NCBI GenBank assembly: GCA_965659745.1
Contig: CBFHXF010000024.1
Coordinates: forward strand, 1-29,608
Reading direction: 5' to 3'
Length of the DNA: 29,608 nucleotides
Source of the DNA: VMCP01 sp965659745
Lineage (GTDB): Bacteria; Bacteroidota; Bacteroidia; NS11-12g; UBA955
This document shows, one piece after another, positions 16,550 through 24,101 of the stretch (position 1 is its first letter; every line of letters begins with the position of its first letter). Under the pieces are notes generated by a model. That model saw only the letters and a program-made list of their open reading frames with translations, did no database searches and had not been told where the DNA came from. A program made the position numbers and the translations under genes.

Positions 16550-18240
16550 GAAAAATACACGTTCACCTGGCTTTTACCCTATTAAGTCTCGGCATATTAT
16601 TTCTGGGCGTTAACCTCGCACCCTTATTCGATTGGGACGAGCTCAATTTCGCAGAATCGGCGCGAGAAATGAACCTCACCCAGAATTATTTATACGTTCA
16701 AATCGGATTTGAGCCCTTTTGGGAAAAACCTCCCTTTTTCATTTGGATGCAGGCCTTCGCAGAGCGACTATTCCAAACCAACGATCCCTGGGTTTACAAA
16801 CTCCCCAATATCATAACCGGTGTTCTAGCCGTTAACTGGGTGTACCATGTGGGCGATCGCCTGGGCAAACGCATGCTTGGTGCTTTTTGGGCCCTCGCTA
16901 CCCTCTTTACCTTTGCTCCGTTTATTTATTGGCGCTCTGGAATTATTGATCCCGTATTCAATTTTTTTATCGTACTCAGTATTTACCAATGGTACAAAAT
17001 CACCCAAGCCCATTTAAAAGACGAACGTTCACACCTGTATTATTTATTGGTAGGAATATTTTTGGGCTTCGCTTTTTTAACAAAAGGCCCCGTAGCCATT
17101 GGCATCGTGGGTTTTGTAGTACTTTGGGTTACTGCCGCACGTGGAAAATGGCACGAAATTTTCAATTGGAAATTACTCTTGAGTTTAATCGGCTTGGCTT
17201 CCGTAATCGGACTCTGGGTTTTCCCTCTGCTTCAATCCAACGGAGCCCAATTTCTCGAAGAATTCATCGCTTATCAAATTGTGCTTTTTAAAGGACAAAT
17301 CGAATGGCATAACCAACCCTGGTTTTACCATATCATCGTACTCTTTTTCTTGGCTTTCCCCTCCTCATTGCTTGCCCTGCCCCATTTGTTTAAAAACCGC
17401 ATTATGGATCGTAATGTGGACGTGTGGCATTTATTCATGCGGGCTTTATTTTGGGTCGTCTTGATCGTTTTCTCCATCACCACCACCAAAATAATCCATT
17501 ACAGCAGTCTATGCTGGTGGCCCCTCACCTATTTCGGCGCCTATCAAGTATACTTGTCCCATACCAATCGCTGGCACTTCCCCAAATGGCTCATATTGCC
17601 TATTAGTATTTCGGCCATTGGCATCGGAATTGCCCTGTGGGTATTGCCTATCGCAGCCCACATGAATCCGCTACCGGCTTCTATCTGGGACAAATTAGAT
17701 GTATTCACTAAAGGATTATTAGAGGTAAAGGAACCCTGGTCGTGGACGTCATTGCTGCCAGCGGCTTTGTTTACTTTTTGGTTTTTCGCGTGGTTTATTC
17801 TTCAACTCTTGGGAAGAAAACCGCACGCCGGAGTTTTATATATTATCAGCGGCGTGGTGGCTCTAAGCAGCAGCATTTGGTTATTGCCACCCGTTGGTAA
17901 ACTCCTACAAGGACCCCTCACCCGCACCATACAACAAGAAACCCAAAAAGGTGTTTTCCTAGAAGCTTGGTATTTCAAAACCTATGCATTGTATTTTCAC
18001 GGTAATTTTTCGGCTAAAGATTTCGACGATTTAAAACCCGAATTTCCGAGCGCACAAAACGAACCCTATCCGAAACAAAGTGCCCGCCGTTCTCATGCCA
18101 TGAACGCTAAAAACCAAGAACTTACAAAGGTAATTACCAAAAACAATTTCACTCCCGATTACGAATTTAAACGCAAATTTGTACGTGAGAAAAACATCGG
18201 TGGATACATTTTGTGGAGAAAACTACCCGCACAACCTTAG
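16546..18240 (+). CDS. ArnT/PMT-like GT-C glycosyltransferase
   Basis: An inner-membrane glycosyltransferase of 564 residues that should move a sugar from a polyprenyl-phosphate donor to a lipid or protein on the periplasmic side. The first periplasmic loop holds the GT-C acidic signature FDWDELNFAESAREM (D29, D31, E32) followed by the EKPPFFIWMQA block near 60-70, both typical of the ArnT/PMT_2 group. Around ten or more hydrophobic segments follow. The C-terminal 90 residues are hydrophilic (from about residue 475) and would be periplasmic. It overlaps the PAP2 gene by 4 bases and is followed by arginase with its own promoter. Donor and acceptor are unknown. Confidence 0.88.
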   Translation: MRKIHVHLAFTLLSLGILFLGVNLAPLFDWDELNFAESAREMNLTQNYLYVQIGFEPFWEKPPFFIWMQAFAERLFQTNDPWVYKLPNIITGVLAVNWVYHVGDRLGKRMLGAFWALATLFTFAPFIYWRSGIIDPVFNFFIVLSIYQWYKITQAHLKDERSHLYYLLVGIFLGFAFLTKGPVAIGIVGFVVLWVTAARGKWHEIFNWKLLLSLIGLASVIGLWVFPLLQSNGAQFLEEFIAYQIVLFKGQIEWHNQPWFYHIIVLFFLAFPSSLLALPHLFKNRIMDRNVDVWHLFMRALFWVVLIVFSITTTKIIHYSSLCWWPLTYFGAYQVYLSHTNRWHFPKWLILPISISAIGIGIALWVLPIAAHMNPLPASIWDKLDVFTKGLLEVKEPWSWTSLLPAALFTFWFFAWFILQLLGRKPHAGVLYIISGVVALSSSIWLLPPVGKLLQGPLTRTIQQETQKGVFLEAWYFKTYALYFHGNFSAKDFDDLKPEFPSAQNEPYPKQSARRSHAMNAKNQELTKVITKNNFTPDYEFKRKFVREKNIGGYILWRKLPAQP

Positions 18241-18251
18241 ACTTATTGTCT

Positions 18252-18259
18252 TATTTTTG
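18252..18259 (+). promoter_or_regulatory. -7 element TATTTTTG for the arginase gene
   Basis: Perfect TAnnTTTG match in the short gap after the glycosyltransferase stop; ends 18 bases before the ATG at 18278. Suggests that arginase can be transcribed separately. Confidence 0.55.
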
Positions 18260-18277
18260 AGGAATTAACACCTCCGT

Positions 18278-19216
18278 ATGAATAAGAAAGCGCTCAACAT
18301 TGTTGTATCAGGATGGGAATACGGAGCAGGTAAATCGGGTACTTCACAAGGTCCGGATGCACTTTTACACGCATTAGAAAAACACATTTCCCTGCCCACT
18401 ATCCCTACCAAAGTAGCCCAAACCGTAGAGGCAGAAGATGTAGAACACATTTATTTCCCCCATCTCAAAAGAGCCCGGCATTTACTCAGACATCAAGCTC
18501 GATTGGCCGATACCATAGAAAATTTAACCCCACAAACACCGACCTTATTGTTAACAGGCGATCATAGCAACGCCATTGGAGGTATCGCTGGATTTTGTCG
18601 CAATCGCGATTCCCAAAATGTAGGAATTATTTGGATCGATGCCCATTTAGACCTGCACTCTCCGTATACCACACCCAGCGGAAACATCCATGGCATGTCG
18701 GTGAATACCGCCATCGAATTCGATAATTTAGACTGTCAAGTCAACGACCTAGATGCCGATTGTATTTCCCTTTGGAAAGAAATAAAAAACCTCAAGAAAA
18801 GCAATGCTGTAAAGCCAGAGAATATTGTTTTCCTAGGAATTCGCAGCTACGAAGATCCAGAAATACACCTTATTAAAACCGCAGGTATAAAGGTAATTTT
18901 CGCCGAAGACATCCATAAAAATGGGATTGAATGGGCCTTGAATGAAATTCAAAGGCACTTTCAAAATAAAGCCCAAGAATGGTATGTAAGCTTTGATGTA
19001 GATAGTATGGACCCCTCGGTTTCCATTGGTACCGGCACTCCAGTAGCGGGTGGTTTGAGCAAACAACAGGCCCAAACGGTATTAGAATTCTTTTGGAACC
19101 AAGATCAAACCCAATTATTGGAAATTACCGAAATCAATCCATCGCTCGACACCCAAAAACCCATGGCAGAAGAAGTGAGTGACATTCTCTGTGGTTTGTT
19201 CGAAGGGAAAGATTAA
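18278..19216 (+). CDS. Arginase-family ureohydrolase, probably arginase
   Basis: A binuclear manganese hydrolase of 312 residues. The metal ligands are all visible: H96 in TGDHSN, D121, H123 and D125 in IDAHLDLHS, and D240 and D242 in SFDVDSMDPS. The substrate-contact segment TPSGNIHGM (132-140) and the GTGTPVAGGLS block (251-261) match arginases better than agmatinases or formiminoglutamases, so conversion of arginine to ornithine and urea is the best call. No histidine-degradation or urease genes lie nearby. It is the last gene of the plus-strand set and faces the acyl-CoA reductase gene across a 166-base gap without a clear terminator. Confidence 0.87.
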   Translation: MNKKALNIVVSGWEYGAGKSGTSQGPDALLHALEKHISLPTIPTKVAQTVEAEDVEHIYFPHLKRARHLLRHQARLADTIENLTPQTPTLLLTGDHSNAIGGIAGFCRNRDSQNVGIIWIDAHLDLHSPYTTPSGNIHGMSVNTAIEFDNLDCQVNDLDADCISLWKEIKNLKKSNAVKPENIVFLGIRSYEDPEIHLIKTAGIKVIFAEDIHKNGIEWALNEIQRHFQNKAQEWYVSFDVDSMDPSVSIGTGTPVAGGLSKQQAQTVLEFFWNQDQTQLLEITEINPSLDTQKPMAEEVSDILCGLFEGKD

Positions 19217-19382
19217 TCTTTATTCTGTACTTAAAGACTAAGATATCCCGCACGAACCGTTTAGAATTTCAGGCCCTAACTATAATGGAGCAATTGCGTG
19301 TCTGAATTCAAATAATGAGCGAAAAGCCTTAAGGGGCCTACTAGTTAGATTAAACCAAATAATAATAAGAGACCACCTTTAC
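19217..19382. other. Longest intergenic gap; no gene recognised
   Basis: A 166-base gap between the convergent arginase and acyl-CoA reductase genes. AGGCCC (19272-19277) and GGGCCT (19335-19340) are inverted, as are CTAACT (19277-19282) and AGTTAG (19344-19349), but the pairs cross and do not nest. No stem with a T-run, no -7 element aimed at a gene, and no likely small ORF was seen. Confidence 0.5.
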
Positions 19383-20399
19383 TTAGGCCGGATTCAACCA
19401 TTGCAAGGTATTAACGCCATCGGCATAATCCCATAACTCAGGTTTTTGCGCGGTTCCGAACGGCAAACCTGCTATTTCGGTTCCCTCCGAAACGATGCAT
19501 TGAATTTCTTCTTGATGTTCGCTAAGGTAGTTTCGAACTTCTTGAATGTCGTCGTAGAAGGTATAATTCACCATGCCCACAGGCGCATGAAGGGTATTTC
19601 GCTCCTTAAAAAGTACAAATCCAGCGTCGATATGTGGATCTAAATTCATCAATAACAACGCCTTGTGGTAGTGGTAATTATTTACGTATTTGTGGTGGTT
19701 CACTAAATCGCCAAATTGGGTTTCCCAAAGAGGAAAAATTTGCGCAAAATCAAAATTTCTGGGTATAAATAACTGGGTTACATTGCGACATCCCATTCCG
19801 AAATACGCAAAAATATCCGCACCGAGTCCTAAAATCTGTGCTTCCGTCATAGAGGCGGCTTGCGGCAAAATGGCCACACTGTGTCGGTTTTTACGCAAAA
19901 TATTAGGCTTATTTCTAAAGTAGTATTCAAAATAGCGATGCGTGTTATTGCTACCCGTAGCGATAACACGGTCTACCTCTTTGAGCTGCTCTGCGTAGGT
20001 AACATTCAGCGATTCGGAAAGGACTTCCTCCGTTAATTTCAACCAAATTTTAGGCAAAATAGCATCGTCGGAAGACAATTTGAGCACCAAAGGGTAGCCC
20101 GAAATACAGGCGCTGATCACGTCGTGCATCACTACAAATGGGATGTTACCTGCGCCAATAATTCCCAGCGTTTCGGTTTTGTTTTCGGGGGAAATAGGTA
20201 AAGCCTGTAACCATTTTTCACGTGCTTGCAGCGATAGCGCGTGCTGCCAGCCCTCAATACTTTGTTCTATGGATTCTTGGGTAAACCAAGGATTGTAAAT
20301 TTGAGCTTGGTGTTTGGCTTGGATAAATTCAGGATTCGAATTATGCAGATCGAGGGCATCGGTAAATGCGCTCAAAATCTTGGCCGCCTTGGTATTCAT
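19383..20399 (-). CDS. LuxC-type acyl-CoA reductase
   Basis: Reduces an acyl-CoA (or acyl-enzyme intermediate) to an aldehyde with NAD(P)H. From ATG 20399 the product has 338 residues and begins MNTKAAKILSAF. Visible blocks are TLGIIGAGNIPFVVMHDVI (nucleotide-binding glycines), GYPLVLKLSSDDAILPKIW, VIATGSNNTHRYFEYYF, NILRKNRHSVAIL, and FGMGCRNVTQLF, whose cysteine is the likely catalytic nucleophile. These fit the LuxC/acyl-CoA reductase family common in Bacteroidota. I reject the upstream TTG at 20414 because it lies within the -7 element and would add only MYLCG. It is divergent from a beta-barrel gene across 63 bases. The physiological substrate is unknown. Confidence 0.85.
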   Translation of the reverse strand: MNTKAAKILSAFTDALDLHNSNPEFIQAKHQAQIYNPWFTQESIEQSIEGWQHALSLQAREKWLQALPISPENKTETLGIIGAGNIPFVVMHDVISACISGYPLVLKLSSDDAILPKIWLKLTEEVLSESLNVTYAEQLKEVDRVIATGSNNTHRYFEYYFRNKPNILRKNRHSVAILPQAASMTEAQILGLGADIFAYFGMGCRNVTQLFIPRNFDFAQIFPLWETQFGDLVNHHKYVNNYHYHKALLLMNLDPHIDAGFVLFKERNTLHAPVGMVNYTFYDDIQEVRNYLSEHQEEIQCIVSEGTEIAGLPFGTAQKPELWDYADGVNTLQWLNPA

Positions 20400-20403
20400 A
20401 CCG

Positions 20404-20411
20404 CAAAGGTA
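20404..20411 (-). promoter_or_regulatory. -7 element TACCTTTG for the acyl-CoA reductase gene
   Basis: Perfect TAnnTTTG match ending 4 bases before the ATG at 20399. Predicts a leaderless mRNA and fixes the start codon. Confidence 0.7.
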
Positions 20412-20448
20412 CAATCATTCAAGGGAAGATAATATTGCCACAATGACT

Positions 20449-20456
20449 TAACTTTG
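20449..20456 (+). promoter_or_regulatory. -7 element TAACTTTG for the second beta-barrel gene
   Basis: Perfect TAnnTTTG match ending 6 bases before the ATG at 20463. The TTG at 20454 sits inside the element and so cannot be the start codon. Confidence 0.7.
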
Positions 20457-20462
20457 TTGCTT

Positions 20463-21179
20463 ATGAAATCTTTGTTGCTAAGCGTGGCCCTGTTTTTTGG
20501 ATTTACAACTATGGGTTATACCCAAAGTCGTTGGATGATTGGATCTTCTGCAGGAGTAGGATTTTCTAAAACACCAGGGAGCGATACTTTGGCTAATCAA
20601 TTTTCTACGCGCAATCGTTTGGGAGGTTATGGCAATTTACAACTTAGTTACGATCTAAACCGCGGAACCAGTATTTTGTTAAGTGCAGGTTATTTAAATG
20701 CGGGTTACAAAATCAACAATGACACGATGGCCTTTAATACTTCCATTAATAACGGCATGCATTATTTCAATGGAAGCTTGGGGATGGCATTGCGTCAGCA
20801 ATTTGGCAAATCGAATTACATCTCTGAAAAGTTTGGTTTCTCCATGAACTATGAATTAGGTAATAATACCCGCGACACATTCAATAACCAAGATGCCGGT
20901 ACGCGTTTCAGAATCATTCAGGAGCAACAGCGGGTTTGGAATGCATTAGGATATGTAGGTGTGGCATTTGGGGGTAATACAGAAGGCGGAAATCGCTATG
21001 AATTTCATTTGACCTACTATCAACCTTTGAGCACCACGCATGGATTGCGGGTGCAGCACAGCGAATTTTTCAGTGGAGAATTTCCGCTGACGTACCGTGG
21101 GGGTAACCTCCAAATTGGCATTAACTATTATTTCAACTTTGGAAATTTCCAAAAAACAGAAGAGTATTTTTTCGATTGA
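20463..21179 (+). CDS. Outer-membrane beta-barrel protein, hypothetical
   Basis: A 238-residue exported protein of unknown role. MKSLLLSVALFFGFTTMGYTQS is a clear signal peptide with cleavage near residue 20. The mature part alternates short amphipathic strands with N/G/T-rich turns (for example LGGYGNLQLSYDLNRGTS and YRGGNLQIGINYYFNF), as in small Bacteroidota beta-barrels, with a short charged tail KTEEYFFD. I see no carboxypeptidase-like or TonB plug domain. The ATG at 20463 is chosen over TTG 20454, which lies inside the -7 element. It is divergent from the acyl-CoA reductase gene and ends 32 bases before a perfect palindrome. Confidence 0.75.
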   Translation: MKSLLLSVALFFGFTTMGYTQSRWMIGSSAGVGFSKTPGSDTLANQFSTRNRLGGYGNLQLSYDLNRGTSILLSAGYLNAGYKINNDTMAFNTSINNGMHYFNGSLGMALRQQFGKSNYISEKFGFSMNYELGNNTRDTFNNQDAGTRFRIIQEQQRVWNALGYVGVAFGGNTEGGNRYEFHLTYYQPLSTTHGLRVQHSEFFSGEFPLTYRGGNLQIGINYYFNFGNFQKTEEYFFD

Positions 21180-21182
21180 TTT

Positions 21183-21238
21183 AGAGACGCAATCATTACA
21201 ATGAATGTTGTATAGACGCAATGCATTGCGTCTATACC
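21183..21238. repeat. Perfect 28-base palindrome with a partial upstream copy
   Basis: Positions 21211-21238 equal their own reverse complement; the core is AGACGCAATGCATTGCGTCT with GTAT and ATAC at the ends. A partial copy, TAGAGACGCAAT, lies at 21183-21194 in the same direction as TATAGACGCAAT at 21212-21223. It is placed between two convergent genes, 31 bases after one stop and 3 bases before the other. It resembles the AGACGC-type palindromes scattered between genes in Bacteroidota and cyanobacteria, and could act as a two-way terminator. Confidence 0.75.
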
Positions 21239-21241
21239 CGA

Positions 21242-22069
21242 TTAACCCAATCCTACGTCTAACGCCATCATCAACACAAATCCGATCATCAATCCCAATG
21301 TGGCTTTGTCGGTGTGTCCGTCTCGTTGCGATTCTGGAATTACTTCTTCTACTACAATATAAATCATAGCACCTGCGGCGAATGCCAATGCATAGGGCAA
21401 AATACTCTGCATCATCATTACCAATATTACTCCGGAAACCGCTGCTAATGGCTCTACTACCCCACTGAGCTGTCCCCAAAGGAACGATTTAGCTCTTGAC
21501 AATCCGTAACGTCGTAATGGAAGAGAAACGGCCATTCCTTCTGGTAAATCTTGAATTCCAATTCCTATGGTTAAGGCAATGGCTCCGGCTAAATTCGCAC
21601 CTGGAAGACCTTCCGCCACGGCACCAAATGCCACCCCAATAGCCAATCCTTCTGGAATATTATGGAGGGTGATGGCCAATACCAATAAAACGGTTTTATT
21701 CCAACTGGTTTTAACCCCTTCAGACTTTTCGATGGGATCGCTTAAATGCAGGTGAGGCAACCACTGATCGAGTCCAAATAGAAAAAATGCGCCTGCTAAG
21801 AAACCTATTCCTACAGGCACCCAAGCCAATTCAGCTCCCCAAGAAGATTCTGCCATTTCAATAGCAGGATTCAGTAAGCTCCAGAAGCTGGCAGCTAACA
21901 TGACACCCGCGGTGAAACCCATCAGGGTATCCATAAATCCGCGGTTTACATCTTTAATAAAGAACACAAGAGACGCACCTAAAGCGGTTACGAACCACGT
22001 GAACATAGAACCCGTGAATCCTTGCATTACAGGGCTCAATTCTTCAAAAAATGCAATTATTTCTTTCAT
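21242..22069 (-). CDS. ZIP-family metal transporter
   Basis: An inner-membrane importer of divalent metal ions (zinc, possibly iron or manganese), 275 residues with about eight membrane helices. The two metal-site helices are clear: LHNIPEGLAIG (H136, N137, E140) and IQDLPEGMAVS (Q173, D174, E177). The HNIPEG/QDLPEG pair and the long first half place it near the GufA/ZupT-like branch; the second motif has D where many relatives have N. The histidine pair in WLPHLHL (near 103-109) lies in the variable loop, where ZIP proteins often bind metal. It is the last gene of the alkB-to-ZIP run, 12 bases after miaE. Confidence 0.9.
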   Translation of the reverse strand: MKEIIAFFEELSPVMQGFTGSMFTWFVTALGASLVFFIKDVNRGFMDTLMGFTAGVMLAASFWSLLNPAIEMAESSWGAELAWVPVGIGFLAGAFFLFGLDQWLPHLHLSDPIEKSEGVKTSWNKTVLLVLAITLHNIPEGLAIGVAFGAVAEGLPGANLAGAIALTIGIGIQDLPEGMAVSLPLRRYGLSRAKSFLWGQLSGVVEPLAAVSGVILVMMMQSILPYALAFAAGAMIYIVVEEVIPESQRDGHTDKATLGLMIGFVLMMALDVGLG

Positions 22070-22081
22070 AATTATTTGCGA

Positions 22082-22687
22082 TTAATGCACCCTATCGCCT
22101 CGCAATTCTAATCCAGCCAACACTTTTGCTTCTATTTCAAGCCATTCTTGCCAACGTTTTTTTACTTGATCTTCTGGATAATACTCTTTGGCTAAATCTA
22201 TAAACATTCTGTAATGTCCGGCTTCAGAAACCATGAATTCATGATAAAATCCGCGCAAACTTTCGTCAGAGCAATACAAACTCAGCAATCGAAAACGTTC
22301 GCAACTACGGGCTTCTATTAACGCACTAACCAATAGTTTCTCCAACAGTAACCCTTGTGAATTGCCCTTTATCATGTAGGATTGTAATCCGATCACGTAA
22401 TCGTCTTTTCGGGCCCTTCCCAACGTTACCCCTCTCTTAGCCATTTCCTTCAAAACTCTTCGAAAATGACCCCATTCTTCGGCCACCAAGGGTGTTACCT
22501 CCTCTACCAATTTGGTTAAATCGGAATAACGCACAATTAGGGATATTCCGGTGGAAGCCGCTTTTTGTTCACAAAAGGCATGATCAATTAAAATATCATC
22601 TATAGATTTCTCAGCTATATTGACCCAGCGGGGGTCCGTTGGTAGCTTCAAACCAAGCATCTGCAACGAAGTAATGGTTTCTGCCAT
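22082..22687 (-). CDS. miaE: tRNA 2-methylthio-N6-isopentenyladenosine hydroxylase
   Basis: A diiron, oxygen-dependent enzyme that hydroxylates the ms2i6A base at position 37 of tRNAs. The 201-residue protein has the ferritin-like helical pattern of MiaE, with paired metal-ligand segments: DHAFCEQKAA (E near 41), VAEEWGHFRRV (EExxH near 70-74), ALIEARSCERF, and MVSEAGHYRMF (ExxH). Full length for the family. miaA and miaB, needed to make the substrate, are not in this window. It lies between rpiB (27 bases upstream) and the ZIP gene in a packed run; no separate promoter was seen. Confidence 0.93.
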   Translation of the reverse strand: MAETITSLQMLGLKLPTDPRWVNIAEKSIDDILIDHAFCEQKAASTGISLIVRYSDLTKLVEEVTPLVAEEWGHFRRVLKEMAKRGVTLGRARKDDYVIGLQSYMIKGNSQGLLLEKLLVSALIEARSCERFRLLSLYCSDESLRGFYHEFMVSEAGHYRMFIDLAKEYYPEDQVKKRWQEWLEIEAKVLAGLELRGDRVH

Positions 22688-22714
22688 AATTATAGAGTTA
22701 AAATTTGGGGTAAA

Positions 22715-23167
22715 TTATTTTTGCTCGATTTTTTGCACGCGCTCTTGATGACGCCCACCTTCGAAAGAAGCTGCCAAGAAAGCCTTTGCAATTTCTAGTG
22801 CTTTTTCCTCGCTTACAAATCGGGCCGGTAAACAAATAATATTGGCATTGTTATGTTCGCGTGCCAAAGATGCCAATTCGGTATCCCAAGCCAAGCCAGC
22901 ACGTATGCCTTCATGCTTATTGGCGGTTATGCAAACGCCGTTACCACTTCCACAAATCAATATGCCTAAGTCGCAGCTACCTTCTGCAACCGACTGTGCC
23001 ACTTTATGAGCGTAATCGGGATAATCTACCCGGTCGGAAGAGTCCGGACCCATATCGGAAATACCGGCATTAAATTCTTCTAACATACCCGAATTCAGGG
23101 CCTTAACAATAATTTCTTTAACGTCAAATCCGGCATGGTCGGAGCCGATAGCGATGGTATATTTCAT
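22715..23167 (-). CDS. rpiB: Ribose-5-phosphate isomerase B
   Basis: Interconverts ribose 5-phosphate and ribulose 5-phosphate in the non-oxidative pentose phosphate pathway. The 150-residue product has the RpiB motifs AIGSDHAGFDVKE at 6-18 (D10, H11), DYPDYAHKVA at 48-57, the catalytic C72 and anion hole in CGSGNGVCITANK (72-84), EHNNANIICLPAR at 104-116, and GGRHQERV at 137-144. C72 marks RpiB as opposed to LacA/LacB-type enzymes lacking it. It sits 35 bases after tatC and 27 before miaE, probably on one transcript. Confidence 0.95.
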   Translation of the reverse strand: MKYTIAIGSDHAGFDVKEIIVKALNSGMLEEFNAGISDMGPDSSDRVDYPDYAHKVAQSVAEGSCDLGILICGSGNGVCITANKHEGIRAGLAWDTELASLAREHNNANIICLPARFVSEEKALEIAKAFLAASFEGGRHQERVQKIEQK

Positions 23168-23202
23168 ATTTGCTTGTTCTTTTTCAAGGGAAATTTAATT
23201 CT

Positions 23203-24048
23203 TTATTCCATTTCGGAAGCTTTGCGTTTTTCCACTCTTTTGGCAATGAAAATCCCTAAAACGTAGAGTGACATTAGGGGAATTCCCAAGAGAAGTTGAG
23301 AAAACACATCGGGGGAAGGCGTGGCAATTCCGGCGATAATAAAAATCACAACGGCCGCATATCGCCAATATTTCTTCAAAAAATCAGAAGATATAAGTCC
23401 TATACTCGTTAAAATGTAAATCAAAACGGGCAATTCGAATACCAAACCCGTGGCCAAACTCATAAAGGTTACAAATCCGGTAACACTCGATATGGTAATG
23501 ATATTTTGAATTTTATCGCTTAAACTAAACGACAATAAAAAATTGGTAGCCACCGGCACCAATAGAAAATAGGCAAATAAAACGCCGGAAAAAAAGAGCA
23601 ACGAAACTACAAAAAGACTACGTTGCACGCGTCGGATTTCCTTTTTACTAAGTGCAGGTTTCACAAACAACCACAACTGTCTTACCACAAAGGGGAAACT
23701 CAATATAAAGCCAGCTACTAGGGCAATTTTAAAGGCACTTACAAACTGACCTTGCACCTGCATGCTTTGCATAATCAATTTCGGGGGATCCCAACAAAGG
23801 GTATCGTTATTCATGATTGTGCGACCTGCTTTACAGAAGAAAGAATATCCCCAAAAACCAGCGGTAAAGGGAGCCATAATTACTTTTTCAAACAGGGTAT
23901 CAACCCAAATAAAAGCGGCAATAGTAGTGGCAATAACGATATATGCAATTTTCACCAAACGGGCACGGAGCTCGTCGATATGGTCAAAAAAGCCCATATT
24001 TTTTTCTTCAGAAAATTGTTGGTCTACATCTACTTGGTCTAAGGCCAT
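23203..24048 (-). CDS. tatC: Twin-arginine translocase subunit TatC
   Basis: The receptor subunit of the Tat pathway, which exports folded proteins. 281 residues, slightly longer than E. coli TatC (258), with six hydrophobic segments. The conserved N-terminal block FFDHIDELRARLVKI is at 20-34, before helix 1. The first periplasmic loop is enlarged (about residues 57-100, including SFFCKAGRTIMNNDTLCWDPP, with two cysteines), and FSFPFVVRQLWLFVKPAL follows. IATPSPDVFSQLLLGIPL marks helices 5 and 6. No tatA/tatB gene is in the window. A repeat-rich 53-base gap separates it from fabG. Confidence 0.95.
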   Translation of the reverse strand: MALDQVDVDQQFSEEKNMGFFDHIDELRARLVKIAYIVIATTIAAFIWVDTLFEKVIMAPFTAGFWGYSFFCKAGRTIMNNDTLCWDPPKLIMQSMQVQGQFVSAFKIALVAGFILSFPFVVRQLWLFVKPALSKKEIRRVQRSLFVVSLLFFSGVLFAYFLLVPVATNFLLSFSLSDKIQNIITISSVTGFVTFMSLATGLVFELPVLIYILTSIGLISSDFLKKYWRYAAVVIFIIAGIATPSPDVFSQLLLGIPLMSLYVLGIFIAKRVEKRKASEME

Positions 24049-24052
24049 TTTT

Positions 24053-24092
24053 TGAATGATGAATTATGAATGTTGAATGATGAATGTTGAAC
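24053..24092. repeat. Short tandem repeat of TGAATG/TGAAT units
   Basis: About 40 bases built from near-copies of TGAATGATGAAT and TGAATGTTGAATG, between fabG and tatC. The two clearest copies of TGAATGATGAAT begin at 24053 and 24074. Its low complexity contrasts with the otherwise non-repetitive spacers of this window. Confidence 0.7.
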
Positions 24093-24101
24093 CATCAAGT
24101 C

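Noticed and set aside
18259..18274. GAGG/CCTC mini-hairpin before the arginase ATG
   Set aside because: A 4-bp stem with an 8-base loop is expected by chance; no sign of a regulatory leader.
19272..19349. Possible structured RNA in the gap after the arginase gene
   Set aside because: The inverted pairs AGGCCC/GGGCCT and CTAACT/AGTTAG cross and do not nest, are only 6 bases each, and no promoter or T-run goes with them.
20414..20459. TTG start codons for the acyl-CoA reductase (20414) and the second beta-barrel protein (20454)
   Set aside because: Both fall in or beside perfect -7 elements, and the added residues show no family similarity; ATG 20399 and ATG 20463 are better.
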